Shown: positions 34,244-44,750, counted from the stretch's first letter. The stretch is 64,000 nt of DNA from Tessaracoccus lapidicaptus (GCF_001693815.1 NZ_MBQD01000025.1:1-64000), one strand, 5' to 3'. The notes: a model not told the origin generated them from the letters alone. Program-made: numbers and translations.

Positions 34244-35114
34244 CGTTCGCCCGGCGACCCGGCAGGACGGCGAGCAATAGGGCCGCGATCACGAGCCCTC
34301 CGCCGACCACCATGGTCGCGGTGACCGCCTCCAGCCCCGCCGCGACCGAGAACACCGCCGCCCACACCGGCTCCGTGCACATGATCACCGCGGCCGGCGT
34401 CGCGGCAACGTGGCTCTGTCCCCAGCTCTGCAGCAGCAGCGCCACCGCGCCGCACACGATCCCCAGGTACAGCAGCTGCGCCCACGTGCCCGCGTCCGCG
34501 GGCAACGGCTCCCCGAGCAGCGGCCACGCCACCAGACTCACGACGGCGCCCGCCGCCGCCTGCGCCACCGTCAGCTGCGTGACGTTGCGGCGCGTCACCT
34601 GCCGCCCCAGCAGCACGATGTGCACCGCGTAGATGCCCGCGCTCAGCAGCGTCAACGCCGCCCCCCCGGCGAAGTTCGACGACTCGCCCTCGTGCCCGGC
34701 GGCGAGCACCGAGATCCCCGCGACCGTCACCGCGACCGCCACCCACGTCGCGACCGGCTGCCGGTGCCGGAGGAACACTGCCGTGATCAGCGCGGTGAAC
34801 ACCACGTAGGTGGCGGTGAGGAAGCCGGTCGTCGACGGCGCGATGAGCCGCAGCCCGAGCGTCTGCGTCGCGAGCCCCGCCGCCAGCAGCAGCCCCAGCC
34901 CGCCGCCCGCGACGGCGTCGCGCCACGGCATGCGCAACCGCCGCGGGAACATGAGCGCGATGGCCGCGCCGGTGAGGATGAGCCGCAGCGTCACGACGCC
35001 GAGCGGGGACAGCGCGTCGAACGCGCTCTTGGTCACCACCACCGTCGATCCCCACGCGACGGCGGCCGCCAGCAGCGCGGCGACGGGCAGCCAGGCGCCG
35101 CGGGTGGGGGTCAC
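34239..35114 (-). CDS. EamA/DMT family transporter
   Basis: This 291-aa protein has ten hydrophobic helices arranged as two EamA repeats (about residues 12-140 and 150-285). The first repeat shows AWGSTVVVTKSAF and the second TEPVWAAVFSV, both typical of drug/metabolite exporters of the RhaT/YdcZ type. The substrate cannot be read from sequence. The start is GTG 35114, with a TACGGT box 7 nt upstream. A longer frame upstream would overlap the kinase gene and is rejected. Confidence 0.92.
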   Translation of the reverse strand: MTPTRGAWLPVAALLAAAVAWGSTVVVTKSAFDALSPLGVVTLRLILTGAAIALMFPRRLRMPWRDAVAGGGLGLLLAAGLATQTLGLRLIAPSTTGFLTATYVVFTALITAVFLRHRQPVATWVAVAVTVAGISVLAAGHEGESSNFAGGAALTLLSAGIYAVHIVLLGRQVTRRNVTQLTVAQAAAGAVVSLVAWPLLGEPLPADAGTWAQLLYLGIVCGAVALLLQSWGQSHVAATPAAVIMCTEPVWAAVFSVAAGLEAVTATMVVGGGLVIAALLLAVLPGRRANA

Positions 35115-35121
35115 GGCGGCA

Positions 35122-35127
35122 ACCGTA
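35122..35127 (-). promoter_or_regulatory. -10 box of EamA gene (leaderless)
   Basis: TACGGT on the minus strand, 7 nt before GTG 35114. Confidence 0.5.
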
Positions 35128-35152
35128 GCGCACGGCGCCGGGGGGAGCCGCG

Positions 35153-37222
35153 TCAGGCGACGTGCAGGACCACCGTCGACCCGACGGGGACCGACGTCCC
35201 CTCGCCGGGGTCGGTCCCCGAGGCGATGTTGAGCGGGATGGGGAAGTCCGACGACCGCCGCACCTCGACCTTGAGGTCCAGGTCCTCCAGCAGCTTCACG
35301 GCCTCGTCGGTGCTCTTCAGCCGGACCGACGGGATGGTCACCATGACCGGGCCGAGGGACTTGGTGATCGTGATGGTGTCCCCGCGCTTGCCGGTGCCGG
35401 ACTTCGGGTCCTGTTTGATGATGCGGCCGGCCTCGACCGTGGCCGAGTTCTCCTCGCGCACCTCGACGACGAAGCCGAGCTTCTTGAGATCCGCGACCGC
35501 CTGGTCCGCCGTGTCGCCGGTGAGGTCGGGGATGCGGATGGGCTCGGGTCCCTTGGACACGGTGAGATCGATCGACGTCCCGGGCTTCAGCTGCGTCCCG
35601 GGCTCCTGCGACGCGGTGAGAACCTCGCCCACCGGCCGCGACTCCGACCACACCTCCGTCACCTCTCCCACGGCCATGCGGCCCTCGACGATCGCCCGCT
35701 CCGCCGCCTCCCGCGACGCGCCCACCACTTCGGGCATGGGGTAGCGCTCGGGTCCCAGCGACATCACGAGCGTGACCTCGGAGCCGCGCAGAATGCGCTC
35801 GCCCGACGATGGATCCGTCTCGATGACCAGCCCCCTCGCCACGGTCTCGGAGTACTCATCGACCGTCGTGACGGTGAGGTCATTGGCCACCGCCGCCTCG
35901 CGGGCCTTCGCCTCGTTGAGGCTCGCCATCGCCGGCACAGAAGTGAACCGGCCCTCCATCCACCACCACGTCCCGACGCCGGACAGGACCGTCAGCAGCA
36001 GCACCAGCGTCACGCCGATGACCCAGCGGCGCCGTCGGTGCACCGGGTCGTGCGAGATGTGCAGGTTCGGGAAGACGGGCGTGCGCTGGCTGCGCGGGCC
36101 GGCGCTGGGTTGCGACCGCGGAGGCACCGGCGATGGCACGGGCGTCGCCGGGATGGGGGAGACCGGGGACCGGGCCGGGCGCGTCGCCGCCGGGGGCCGG
36201 GATCCGCGGCGCACGATCACCGTCTCCGGCTCGTGCGGGGACGCGGGCCGCGGCCGGTCGGCCGTGCGGTGGTGCACCGGCTGCGTGTCGTCATCGGTGG
36301 GGCTGTCGGGCAGGATCGCGGCGGCCAGCGCCGGGTTGTCGGACCCGCCCGTGCGCAGCAGTTCGTGCCGCACCCGGCGCACCGCGGTCAGCAGCTCGCG
36401 GCCGTCGGCGATCCGCGCCCGGGGATCGCGCGCCACGCACGCGAGGACCAGGGTGTCGACGTAGTCGGGGATCTGGTGCTCGGCCGTGTGCCCGATCTCT
36501 TCGAGCCGCTCCGACGGGCGCTCGATGTCGACGTTCACGTGCCGGTAGGCGATCTGGTAGTTGTTCTCGCCCGTGTGGGGCTTGCGGCCGGTCAGCATCT
36601 CGAACAGCACGACGCCGGCGGAGTACACGTCACTGCGGCCGTCGGGGCGCGCGTGCGTGACGAGTTCGGGCGGCAGGTAGCTGGCGGTGCCCACCAGGAC
36701 GCCGGTCGCGGTCATCTGCGGCGACCCGACCTGGCGGGCCAGGCCGAAGTCCGCGACCTTGATCTGGCCCCGCGCGGTGATCATGACATTCTCGGGTTTG
36801 ATGTCGCGGTGCACGACGCCGGACTCGTGCGCGGCCGCCAGCGCCGCGGCCACCTGCTCGAAGATCTCCAGCGCCCGGGCGGGGGGCAGCGGGGCCTCGC
36901 GGCTGATCACGCGGCGCAGCGTCTCGCCGTCGATGAACTCCATGACGATGTACGGCTGGCCCTGCGAGCTGCCCTGGTCGAAGACGCTGACGACGGCGGG
37001 GTGGCTGAGGACTGCGGCGGAGCGGGCCTCCCGGTCGAACTTGGCCGCGAACTCGTCGTCCTCGCCGAGGTCGCTTCGCATCACCTTCACCGCAACCGCG
37101 CGCGACAGGCGCAGATCGCGCGCGCGATAGACCGTGGCCATGCCGCCGCGCGCCACCTTCGCCACGATCTCGTAGCGGTCGTCGAGCACGTGACCGACCA
37201 ACGGGTCGAAAGTGCTGTTCAT
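35153..37222 (-). CDS. Serine/threonine protein kinase with PASTA domains (PknL/PknB type)
   Basis: This 689-aa membrane kinase has an N-terminal kinase domain (about residues 15-280): the glycine loop VARGGMATVYRA, catalytic loop HRDIKPENV and DFGLAR are intact. A Pro-rich linker follows, then one membrane helix (VIGVTLVLLLTVLSGVGTW), then four extracellular PASTA repeats that bind muropeptides or lipid II in relatives. Gene order (after aroG, before polyprenyl synthase and metF) matches PknL; corynebacterial PknL also has PASTA repeats whereas the M. tuberculosis protein lacks them. It probably couples cell-wall state to division. A TACAAT box lies at 37275-37280. Confidence 0.94.
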   Translation of the reverse strand: MNSTFDPLVGHVLDDRYEIVAKVARGGMATVYRARDLRLSRAVAVKVMRSDLGEDDEFAAKFDREARSAAVLSHPAVVSVFDQGSSQGQPYIVMEFIDGETLRRVISREAPLPPARALEIFEQVAAALAAAHESGVVHRDIKPENVMITARGQIKVADFGLARQVGSPQMTATGVLVGTASYLPPELVTHARPDGRSDVYSAGVVLFEMLTGRKPHTGENNYQIAYRHVNVDIERPSERLEEIGHTAEHQIPDYVDTLVLACVARDPRARIADGRELLTAVRRVRHELLRTGGSDNPALAAAILPDSPTDDDTQPVHHRTADRPRPASPHEPETVIVRRGSRPPAATRPARSPVSPIPATPVPSPVPPRSQPSAGPRSQRTPVFPNLHISHDPVHRRRRWVIGVTLVLLLTVLSGVGTWWWMEGRFTSVPAMASLNEAKAREAAVANDLTVTTVDEYSETVARGLVIETDPSSGERILRGSEVTLVMSLGPERYPMPEVVGASREAAERAIVEGRMAVGEVTEVWSESRPVGEVLTASQEPGTQLKPGTSIDLTVSKGPEPIRIPDLTGDTADQAVADLKKLGFVVEVREENSATVEAGRIIKQDPKSGTGKRGDTITITKSLGPVMVTIPSVRLKSTDEAVKLLEDLDLKVEVRRSSDFPIPLNIASGTDPGEGTSVPVGSTVVLHVA

Positions 37223-37274
37223 GCCACTCCAAGCACGGTCGGGGAAGAGGCCGTGTGAGCCCGTCTGGACCCCG

Positions 37275-37280
37275 ATTGTA
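37275..37280 (-). promoter_or_regulatory. -10 box of PASTA kinase gene
   Basis: TACAAT on the minus strand, giving a leader of about 46 nt before ATG 37222. Confidence 0.55.
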
Positions 37281-37358
37281 GACGGCGGCCCGCCCGGACG
37301 CCGCGTCGCAGGTGCGGCGAGTCGGTCCGGAGGCGCCCTCCGGCCAGGGACGGCGGGC

Positions 37359-37364
37359 TAGATT
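37359..37364 (+). promoter_or_regulatory. -10 box of ThiE-like gene (leaderless)
   Basis: TAGATT, 7 nt before ATG 37372. Confidence 0.6.
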
Positions 37365-37371
37365 GGGGCGC

Positions 37372-38052
37372 ATGACAGCCCTCGTCGGACTCAAGACCCG
37401 CCTGCGCCTGGCACGGCTCGCCCTCGTCATCCCGCCGCACGCGGCCGGCCCCGAGGCCGCCGACTTCGCGGCCCACGGCGCCGACCTGCTCATCTTCACG
37501 CGCGGGGACCGCAGCGTCGAGGAGGCCGTCGAGGTCATCGACGTCGCCCGCAAACGGCTGTTCGGGCTGCAGACGATCGTCGCGACGGACTCGGCCGACG
37601 TCGGCCAGGCCGCCAAGGCGGACGCCGTCTTCTACCGCCGGCCCGGGTGGCGGCCGTTCGGGTTCCGCAAGACGCACGAGTTCGCGCTGCTCGGCCGCTC
37701 CATCGACGGGCCCGCGGACGCGGACAAACTCGACGGCGACCCGTTCACCTTCGGTTTCGTCGGCCCGGCCATCGAGGACGGGCTGGTCGGGGCGGGGGTC
37801 GCGGAGATGGCGCGGCAGTATCCGCCGATGGCGCTGCCCGCGCACCCCGTCTGGTTCGCCGCCGGTGGCATCTCGCCGGACACGGTCGAGGCCGTCATCG
37901 CGGCGGGCGCACGGCGCGCAGCGGTGTTGTCGGCCGTGTTCGACAGCGCGGACCCGTTCGCGACGACCAGGCTGCTGGCCGATGCCCTCAAGGGCGCCTG
38001 GATCACCGAGCCCGGGGCAGAGGCCTACGGCGAGGACGCGTTCCGCGCCTGA
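37372..38052 (+). CDS. Thiamine phosphate synthase-like TIM-barrel protein
   Basis: This 226-aa protein has a ThiE/TenI-like fold. The C-terminal phosphate-binding part, [21 protein letters not shown], resembles the ThiE GGI motif. The substrate-binding residues of true ThiE (for example the QxR/K segment near the N-terminus) are not evident to me, so the activity may differ. No other thiamine gene and no TPP riboswitch are nearby. It is divergent from the PASTA kinase. Its 3' end overlaps the 3' end of the convergent P-type ATPase gene by 28 bp. Confidence 0.75.
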   Translation: MTALVGLKTRLRLARLALVIPPHAAGPEAADFAAHGADLLIFTRGDRSVEEAVEVIDVARKRLFGLQTIVATDSADVGQAAKADAVFYRRPGWRPFGFRKTHEFALLGRSIDGPADADKLDGDPFTFGFVGPAIEDGLVGAGVAEMARQYPPMALPAHPVWFAAGGISPDTVEAVIAAGARRAAVLSAVFDSADPFATTRLLADALKGAWITEPGAEAYGEDAFRA

Positions 38053-40427
38053 GTGAGGTGCCCCGCTCCGGGTGCCCACACCCGCGGCCGCTCGCCGCGG
38101 ATCGCGGCGGTGATCCACCACGTCGCCTCGACCACCGCCATGCCGACGGCTCCCGCGACGATGCCCACCATGAGCTTCGCCGGGTCGGTGGTGTCGAGGG
38201 CCAGGGCGTCGTGCCACACGGGGATCCAGAACATGAGGAAGTAGAAGGCGTACGCGAACGCCACCAGGCCGATCCGCCACCAGTAGTAGGGCCGCGCGAC
38301 GGTGGCCAGCACCCACGTCGCGGTCATGATCAGCGCGATGAGGGTGGCCGTGGACGCCTGGTGCTGCGCGGCGTCGGTGACGTCGCCGAAGCCTCGCGTC
38401 ATGACGTAGGTGACGGTCGCGACGGCGGTCACCGTCAGCCCGCCCGGCACCGCGACCGTGAGCGTACGCCGCACGAAGCCCGGCCGGGCGCGCTCCCGGT
38501 TGGGGGCGAGGCTGAGCAGGAACGCCGGGATGCCGATCGTGAACCAGCCCACCACCGTCATCTGCAGCGGCAGGAAGGGGTTCGGCAGCCCCATGAGGCC
38601 GATGACCAGCGCCAGCCCGACCGCGTAGATGGTCTTGGTGAGGAACAGCTTGGCGACCCGCTCGATGTTGCCGATGACCCGCCGCCCCTCCGCGACCACG
38701 TACGGCAGCGTGGCGAACCGGTCGTCGAGCAGCACGATCTGCGCGACGGCGCGCGTCGCCGGGGCCCCGGACCCCATCGCGACGCCCAGGTCGGCGTCTT
38801 TCAGCGCCAGAACGTCGTTGACGCCGTCGCCGGTCATCGCGACGGCGTTGCCGCGCGCCTGCAGCGCCCCGACCATCGTCCGCTTCTGTTCGGGCGTGAC
38901 GCGTCCGAACACGTCGTGGCGGTCGACGACGTCGGCCAGCTCCTCGGTGCCGGCGGCGGGCAGGGTGCGGGCGTCGATGGGGTCGCCGATATCGACGCCC
39001 AGCGAGCGGGTGACCGCCCCGACGGAGGCCGCGTTGTCGCCGGAGATCACCTTCACGCGCACGCCCTGGTCCTGGAAGTAGGCCAGGGTGTCGGCGGCGT
39101 CGGGCCTGGTCAGCTGATCGAGCACCACGAGCGCGACCGGGGAGACAGGTCCCGGGGCGGCGGCGTCGTCGACGCTGGCGGCGCACCGGGCGAGCAGCAG
39201 GACCCGGCGGCCGGACGCCGCGATGACGTCGGCGTGTCCCGCGACGGCGGGCTCGGCCAGCACGTCGGGTGCGCCCAGCACCCACGACGTGCCGTCGCCG
39301 AAGGTGGCGCCCGACCACTTCTTCGCGGACGTGAACGGGGCGCGGGCCGTGACCAGCCAGGGCCGGTCCGTGGTCCCGACGGCGGCCGCCACCGCCTGCA
39401 TCGACGCGTTCGGCGCGGGGTCCGCCGTCACCAGCTGGGCGAGGGCCTCGCGGGCGGCGTCGGCGTCGCCGTCGAGGGGGATGATCTCGGCCAGCGTCAT
39501 GGCGTTCTGGGTGAGGGTGCCCGTCTTGTCGGCGCACACGACGCTGACGCGGGCGAGGCCCTCGATCGCGGGCAGCTCCTGCACCAGGCACCGCCGGCGG
39601 CCCAGCCGGATGACGCCGAGCGCGAAGGCCATGGACGTGAGCAGGACGAGGCCCTCGGGCACCATCGGCACCAGGGCGCCGACCATGCGCAGCGCCGACT
39701 CCTGCCACGTGGTGTCCGGCTGGCTGAACTGGACGACGATCGTCAGCAGCCCCACGGGCACGAGCAGGAACGACACGTACTTGAGGATCTGGTTGATGCC
39801 CTGTCGGAGCTCGGAGTGCACCAGGGTGAACTTCGCGGCCTGCGCAGTGAGCTGCGCGGCGTACGCGTCGGCGCCGACCTTTTCGGCGCGGTAGGCACCC
39901 GACCCGGACACGACGAACGCGCCGGACAGCACCGGGTCTCCGGGCTCCTTCGGCACGGGGTCCGCCTCACCGGTCAGCATCGACTCGTCGACCTCGAGGT
40001 AGTCCGCGGCCACGACGGCGCCGTCGACGACGACCTGATCGCCCGGCACCACGACGATGAGGTCGTCGAGGACGACGTCGTCGCGGGCCACGAGCCTGCG
40101 CTCGCCGTCGCGGACGACGGTGGGGTGCGCCTCGCCGATGACCGCCAGGTTGTCCAGCGTCCGCTTGGCGCGCAGCTCCTGCACGATGCCGATGATCGAG
40201 TTGGCGACGATGAGCAGCGCGAACGCGCCCTGGGTGAGGTTGCCGGTGGCCGCCACGATGCCGAACAGGACCAGCAGGATGCCGTTGACCCGGGTGAACA
40301 CGTTGGCACGCACGATGTCCCAGGTGCTGCGCCCCGAGCGCGCCGGCAGCCTGTTGATCTGGCCGGCGGCGGTGCGCTCCTCGACCTCGGCGGCGGTCAG
40401 GCCGCCCAGCTGATGGTCAGTGGGCAC
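38025..40427 (-). CDS. Cation-translocating P-type ATPase (CtpE-like)
   Basis: This 800-aa ATPase has the phosphorylation motif CADKTGTLT, actuator LTGEADPV, hinge [15 protein letters not shown] and a membrane-site [11 protein letters not shown]. The [20 protein letters not shown] stretch and overall layout resemble mycobacterial CtpE, a calcium-uptake pump; no N-terminal metal-binding domain is present. Calcium transport is therefore the best guess. The start is GTG 40427, inside the polyprenyl synthase gene (11-nt overlap), so the two are co-transcribed. Confidence 0.92.
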   Translation of the reverse strand: MPTDHQLGGLTAAEVEERTAAGQINRLPARSGRSTWDIVRANVFTRVNGILLVLFGIVAATGNLTQGAFALLIVANSIIGIVQELRAKRTLDNLAVIGEAHPTVVRDGERRLVARDDVVLDDLIVVVPGDQVVVDGAVVAADYLEVDESMLTGEADPVPKEPGDPVLSGAFVVSGSGAYRAEKVGADAYAAQLTAQAAKFTLVHSELRQGINQILKYVSFLLVPVGLLTIVVQFSQPDTTWQESALRMVGALVPMVPEGLVLLTSMAFALGVIRLGRRRCLVQELPAIEGLARVSVVCADKTGTLTQNAMTLAEIIPLDGDADAAREALAQLVTADPAPNASMQAVAAAVGTTDRPWLVTARAPFTSAKKWSGATFGDGTSWVLGAPDVLAEPAVAGHADVIAASGRRVLLLARCAASVDDAAAPGPVSPVALVVLDQLTRPDAADTLAYFQDQGVRVKVISGDNAASVGAVTRSLGVDIGDPIDARTLPAAGTEELADVVDRHDVFGRVTPEQKRTMVGALQARGNAVAMTGDGVNDVLALKDADLGVAMGSGAPATRAVAQIVLLDDRFATLPYVVAEGRRVIGNIERVAKLFLTKTIYAVGLALVIGLMGLPNPFLPLQMTVVGWFTIGIPAFLLSLAPNRERARPGFVRRTLTVAVPGGLTVTAVATVTYVMTRGFGDVTDAAQHQASTATLIALIMTATWVLATVARPYYWWRIGLVAFAYAFYFLMFWIPVWHDALALDTTDPAKLMVGIVAGAVGMAVVEATWWITAAIRGERPRVWAPGAGHLTQARNASSP

Positions 40428-41508
40428 GCCGGACGCTCCGCGCGGCGAGCTCGCCCAGCGCGGTGCGGCCATCCGCCGTCATGTCGGTGGCCGCGAGCAC
40501 GGCGAGTGCCTGGGTGTAGTGCTCCTCGATGAGTCCCTCGACGTGCGCCCGGGCCCCGGAGGCGTCGATGAGCCCGGCCGCGCGTTCGACGTCGCCGTCG
40601 GACAGCTCGTCGGCGCGCAGGAGTGCCTCGAGTTCGGCGGCGTCGGCGGGGGAGGCCTCGGCAAGCGCGGTCAGCACGAGGACGGTGCGCTTGCCCTCCC
40701 GGATGTCGCCGCCGTAGGGCTTGCCGGTGACGGCCGGGTCGCCGTAGACGCCCAGGACGTCGTCGCGGAGCTGGAAGGCCCGGCCGACCAGCGAGCCGAA
40801 CCCGCCGAGCGCGGCCAGGAGGGCGTCGTCGGCGCCGCCGAGGGCCGCGCCGATCTCCGCGGGGCGGCGGATCGAATAGCGGGCCGACTTGAACTCCAGC
40901 ACACAGCGGGCGACGTCGAGTTCCTCGGCGGGCGTCGTCGCGCCCGTGACGCCGTACTGCGCGGCGACGTCGAGGTACTGCCCGGCCGTGACCTCCGCGC
41001 GCATGGCGCTGAGCAGCGGGCGGGCCCGGTCCAGCAGCCCGGCACCGGATGCGTCGGCCAGCTCGATGCTCCACATCAGCAGCAGGTCGCCCAGCAGGAT
41101 CGCCGACGACGTCCCGAACTCGCCGGCCGACGACCGGCCCCGCTGCGCGGCGTGCAGTTCCTCGAAGCGCTTGTGGGCCGCGGGGAGGCCGCGGCGGGTG
41201 TCGGCGGCGTCGATGAGGTCGTCGTGGACCAGGGCGCTGACGTGCAGCAGGTCGAGCGAGGAGGCGACGGCGAGCAGCGGCCCGTCGTCGTCCGGCTGGC
41301 CCGCCGCCGCGACGTAGCCCCAGTAGCAGTACGCCGGCCGCAGCCGCTTGCCGCCGGCGGTGGCCTCGCGGGCCACGTCGAGCAGCGGTGTGGCGCCGAT
41401 CTCCGACAGGAGCGGGGCCTGAGCGGCCAGGAAGCCGTCGATGGTTCCGCTGATCGCGGACAACAGAGGTCCGCTGAGCGGGGAGGTGGGGTCCAGGGAG
41501 CGGCTCAC
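40417..41508 (-). CDS. Polyprenyl (geranylgeranyl-type) diphosphate synthase
   Basis: This 363-aa trans-prenyltransferase has GGKRLRP for diphosphate binding, a first aspartate-rich motif [15 protein letters not shown] and a second [11 protein letters not shown]. The residues just before the first motif ([11 protein letters not shown]) contain no bulky aromatic pair, compatible with a C20 or longer product. The mycobacterial counterpart in this position is IdsA2 (Rv2173). The product may feed quinone or lipid-carrier synthesis. GTG 41508 has a TAAGCT box 6 nt upstream. It is divergent from metF with 38 bp between starts. Confidence 0.93.
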   Translation of the reverse strand: MSRSLDPTSPLSGPLLSAISGTIDGFLAAQAPLLSEIGATPLLDVAREATAGGKRLRPAYCYWGYVAAAGQPDDDGPLLAVASSLDLLHVSALVHDDLIDAADTRRGLPAAHKRFEELHAAQRGRSSAGEFGTSSAILLGDLLLMWSIELADASGAGLLDRARPLLSAMRAEVTAGQYLDVAAQYGVTGATTPAEELDVARCVLEFKSARYSIRRPAEIGAALGGADDALLAALGGFGSLVGRAFQLRDDVLGVYGDPAVTGKPYGGDIREGKRTVLVLTALAEASPADAAELEALLRADELSDGDVERAAGLIDASGARAHVEGLIEEHYTQALAVLAATDMTADGRTALGELAARSVRRAH

Positions 41509-41514
41509 GGATCG

Positions 41515-41520
41515 AGCTTA
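41515..41520 (-). promoter_or_regulatory. -10 box of polyprenyl synthase-ATPase operon (leaderless)
   Basis: TAAGCT on the minus strand, 6 nt before GTG 41508. Only 14 bp separate it from the metF -10 box on the other strand. Confidence 0.6.
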
Positions 41521-41534
41521 GTAGGGGCGGACCC

Positions 41535-41540
41535 TATTGT
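41535..41540 (+). promoter_or_regulatory. -10 box of metF (leaderless)
   Basis: TATTGT, 6 nt before ATG 41547. Confidence 0.6.
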
Positions 41541-41546
41541 TTCCCC

Positions 41547-42440
41547 ATGCCGTCGACCGATCCGAAGCCCGGGACCGTGGCGGAGCTGTTCCGTTCGGCC
41601 CATGGCCCCCTGTTCTCGTTCGAGTTCTTCCCCCCGAGGTCCGAGGAGGAGGAGCCCGTGCTGTGGGCCGCCGTCGAGGCGTTGGCCCCGCTGCAGCCGG
41701 CGTTCGTGTCGGTGACGTACGGCGCGAACGGGTCGCGGCGTGACCGGACCATCCGGGCCACGCGCCGCATCGCCGAGTCCGGTGGGCCGCTGACGGTCGG
41801 CCACCTCACGTGCGTGGCGCAGTCCAAGGCCGAACTGGCCGAGGCGCTCGCCGAATACCTCGAGGCCGGCGTGACCAACATCCTCGCGATCCGCGGCGAC
41901 ATGCCCGGCGGCGGGCCGTGGGAGCGGCACCCCGAGGGCCTGGCCAACGCGACCGAGCTGGTGCGGTTCATCAAGTCCGAGGGCGACTTCTGCGTCGGTG
42001 TCGCGGCGTTCGCCAACCCCCACGAGACCAGCAACGACCCGGACCTCGACGCGCGGATCCTCCTGGACAAGGTGGAGGCGGGGGCGGAGTTCGCCATCAC
42101 GCAGCTGTTCTTCGAGGCGGAGCGCTACGCGGAACTCGTCGAGCGCATGCGCGGGCTGGGCTGCGAGATCCCGATCGTGCCGGGGATCATGCCGCTGACG
42201 GTCATCACGCAGATCGAGCGGTTCGCGGCCCTGTCGGGGCGGGCGCTGCCCGACGCGCTGGTGTCGCGGCTGCGGGCGTGCGCGTCGAAGGAGGAGGTGC
42301 GCGAAGCGGGCCTGGCGGCGGCGGTGCAGATGAGCCGCGACCTGCTCGCCGCCGGCGCGCCCGGGCTGCAGTTCTTCACGCAGAACCGCTCGAAGGCGAC
42401 CCGCGAGGTCCTCGCCGAGGTGCTCACCACCGCCCGCTGA
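41547..42440 (+). CDS. metF: Methylenetetrahydrofolate reductase
   Basis: This 297-aa flavoenzyme reduces 5,10-methylene-THF to 5-methyl-THF for methionine synthesis. Typical stretches are FSFEFFPPRSEEEE at the N-terminus (catalytic Glu), VSVTYGANGS, NILAIRGDMP and AITQLFFEAERY. Length is normal for the bacterial enzyme. It is divergent from the polyprenyl synthase gene and convergent with helD across a short hairpin. Confidence 0.96.
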   Translation: MPSTDPKPGTVAELFRSAHGPLFSFEFFPPRSEEEEPVLWAAVEALAPLQPAFVSVTYGANGSRRDRTIRATRRIAESGGPLTVGHLTCVAQSKAELAEALAEYLEAGVTNILAIRGDMPGGGPWERHPEGLANATELVRFIKSEGDFCVGVAAFANPHETSNDPDLDARILLDKVEAGAEFAITQLFFEAERYAELVERMRGLGCEIPIVPGIMPLTVITQIERFAALSGRALPDALVSRLRACASKEEVREAGLAAAVQMSRDLLAAGAPGLQFFTQNRSKATREVLAEVLTTAR

Positions 42441-42441
42441 C

Positions 42442-42461
42442 CCCGGCTCCGCGAGGCCGGG
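42442..42461. terminator. Short hairpin between metF and helD
   Basis: CCCGGC pairs with GCCGGG around an 8-nt loop immediately after the metF stop. It is weak and has no T-run. Confidence 0.4.
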
Positions 42462-42468
42462 CGTCCGG

Positions 42469-44667
42469 TCAGTCCAGGAGGGCCCGCCACTGGGAGGTGC
42501 CAACGTCGAGCGTCACCATCCGCTGCGTCGCGCGCGTCAGCGCGACGTATAGCACCCGCTCCGCGCCCGGCGCCTCCGCGACGATCCCGTCCGGCGACAC
42601 CACCACGACGCCGTCGTACTCCAGGCCCTTCGCCTGCAGCGCGGTGACGACGATGAGCCGGTTCTCGAACTCGCGCAGCCGCCGGTCCTCCATCACGAAC
42701 AGCTGCACCTCCTGCAGCAGCGACGGCGGGCACACCACGCCGATCGTGCCCGTGACCTGGCCGGCCAGCTCCAGCAGCTCGTCGCGCAGGGCGTCGTGCA
42801 GATCCGCACGCGTGGTGCGGGCCAGCGTCGGCTCGACGCCCGTCGAGCGCACCGCCTTCGGCAGGTCCGCCTCGGGGAACACCTTCGTGATCACCTGCGA
42901 CGCCAGCGCGAACACCTCGCTGGGGGAGCGGTAGTTCGTGCTCAGCGTGAACGTGCGGCTCGGCGCGCGGCCGATGAGGTCCTCCATCGCGCGCCGGTTC
43001 TCCTCCGGGCGGGGGTAGGAGCTCTGCGCCGGGTCGCCCACGATGGTCCACGACGACTGCGGCCCGCGGCGGCGCAGCATCCGCCACTGCATGGGCGTCA
43101 CGTCCTGGCCCTCGTCGACGAGGATGTGCGCGTACGTGGTCTGCGGGTCCTCGTCGGGGTCGACGGTGCGCTCGGTCCGCAGCAGGTCCGCCGTCGTGAG
43201 CACCTCGGGGACGTTGCCGCCCTCGAGGAACACGTCGACCTCGGGCTCGGCGTCCTCCGGCGCCGGGCCGAGGATGTCGATGAGCTCGTCGAGCAGCGCA
43301 ATGTCCGCCACCGACCAGCCGCGCTCGATCTCCGCGCCGTCGTCGAGGCCCTCGACCCACGCGTACGACCGCACCAGCGCCGCCCGCTCGGCGTCGTCCA
43401 GGTCGCGGGCGACCTTCTCCACGACGGCGGGGTCCGCCAGCCGGGCGAGGGCCCGGGTCGCGGTGAGGCTCGGCCACCAGGCGTTCATGAACATCGCCAG
43501 GCGCGGGTGGTCGCGGACGCGCTCCTCGAGCTCGGCCGGCTCGATGGCGACGTCGTCGGGGAACTTGCGGATCAGCGCCTGCACGACCATGTCGGTGGCC
43601 TGCTTGCGGCCGCGGTTGAGCTTGGTGGAGCTGAGGACGGTGTCGCGGATGCGGCCGAGCTCGTGCTCCTCCAGGCCGAGAACCTCGCCCTTGACGGTGA
43701 CCCGCAGCCGCAGCAGGTCGGGGTGGTCGATCAGCGGGGTGCGCACCAGCCGGCGCAGCACCTTGAGCATCGTGAGGCTGCCCTTGACGGTGGCCGCGGC
43801 GGCGTCGTCGACGTGCTCGCTCGTGATCCCCAGGACATCCCCGGCGACGGCGCCGATGGCCTTGAGAGTGACCGAGTCTTCGCCGAGGCTGGGCAGCACC
43901 CGCTCGATGTAGTTCATGAACACCGACGACGGGCCCACCACCAGCACGCCGCCCTTCTCGAGGCGCGCGCGGTTGGTGTAGAGGAGATAGGCCGCGCGGT
44001 GCAGCGCGACGACCGTCTTGCCGGTGCCGGGGCCGCCCGCGATGATCGTGACGCCCTGGTACGGGGCGCGGATGGCCTCGTCCTGCTCGGCCTGGATGGT
44101 GGCGACGATGTCGCGCATCGTGCGGCCGCGCGCCCGGCTGAGCGACGCCATGAGCGCGCCCTCGCCGAAGATGGGCAACTCGGACTCGGAGGAGCCGTCC
44201 AGGAGGTCGTCCTCCAGGCCGACGACGCGGTCGTCGCGGCAGCGCAGCACCCGACGGCGGACCACGCCCATCGGTTCGGCCTGCGTCGCGCGGTAGAACG
44301 GCTCGGCGGCGGGGGCGCGCCAGTCGATGACGAGGGGCTCGTACTCGGCGTCGCGGACGCCGATGCGGCCGATGTAGCGGGCCTCGTCGGAGGTGAGGTC
44401 GATGCGGCCGAAGACCAGACCCTCGTGCTCGGCGTCGAGGATGGCGAGGCGGCGGGCGGCCTGGTAGGCGAAGGCGTCGCGCTCGAACAGCGCGGTGCCG
44501 TCCTCCTCGCGGAAGAAGTTGGTGCGGTCGGAGAGGTAGATCTCGCGGCCCGCCTGGGCCATCGACTTGGCGCTGGCGGTGGCGGTGGACAGGTTGGCGT
44601 AGACCTTGTCGACGTGGCGCTGTTCCAGGGCGATTTCGCGTTCGAGGTCGGCGCGCGAAGTACTCAA
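42469..44667 (-). CDS. helD: HelD-like UvrD/Rep-family ATPase
   Basis: This 732-aa superfamily 1 protein has an N-terminal coiled arm (residues 1-60), Walker A AGGPGTGKTVVALHR, Walker B VDEGQDVTPMQWRML, motif III GDPAQSSYP and motif VI YVALTRATQ. The N-terminal FGRIDLTSDEARYIGRIGVRD and VIDWRAPAAEPFY are HelD hallmarks. HelD binds RNA polymerase and recycles stalled complexes; some actinobacterial members confer rifamycin tolerance. The start is probably TTG 44667 with AGAGGA 9 nt upstream. A TAGGCT box lies at 44701-44706. Confidence 0.92.
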   Translation of the reverse strand: MSTSRADLEREIALEQRHVDKVYANLSTATASAKSMAQAGREIYLSDRTNFFREEDGTALFERDAFAYQAARRLAILDAEHEGLVFGRIDLTSDEARYIGRIGVRDAEYEPLVIDWRAPAAEPFYRATQAEPMGVVRRRVLRCRDDRVVGLEDDLLDGSSESELPIFGEGALMASLSRARGRTMRDIVATIQAEQDEAIRAPYQGVTIIAGGPGTGKTVVALHRAAYLLYTNRARLEKGGVLVVGPSSVFMNYIERVLPSLGEDSVTLKAIGAVAGDVLGITSEHVDDAAAATVKGSLTMLKVLRRLVRTPLIDHPDLLRLRVTVKGEVLGLEEHELGRIRDTVLSSTKLNRGRKQATDMVVQALIRKFPDDVAIEPAELEERVRDHPRLAMFMNAWWPSLTATRALARLADPAVVEKVARDLDDAERAALVRSYAWVEGLDDGAEIERGWSVADIALLDELIDILGPAPEDAEPEVDVFLEGGNVPEVLTTADLLRTERTVDPDEDPQTTYAHILVDEGQDVTPMQWRMLRRRGPQSSWTIVGDPAQSSYPRPEENRRAMEDLIGRAPSRTFTLSTNYRSPSEVFALASQVITKVFPEADLPKAVRSTGVEPTLARTTRADLHDALRDELLELAGQVTGTIGVVCPPSLLQEVQLFVMEDRRLREFENRLIVVTALQAKGLEYDGVVVVSPDGIVAEAPGAERVLYVALTRATQRMVTLDVGTSQWRALLD

Positions 44668-44700
44668 CTCAATGCATCCTCTGGGTGAGACAGACGGTCA

Positions 44701-44706
44701 AGCCTA
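44701..44706 (-). promoter_or_regulatory. -10 box of helD
   Basis: TAGGCT on the minus strand, giving a leader of about 27 nt containing AGAGGA before TTG 44667. Confidence 0.45.
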
Positions 44707-44750
44707 CTCGGTCGGTGGGTGCGGGGTCGCATCGCGTTCGCGGGTGGACC

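Noticed and set aside
37223-37371. TPP riboswitch before the ThiE-like gene
   Set aside because: The gene appears leaderless, and no thi-box-like sequence is visible in this short divergent region.
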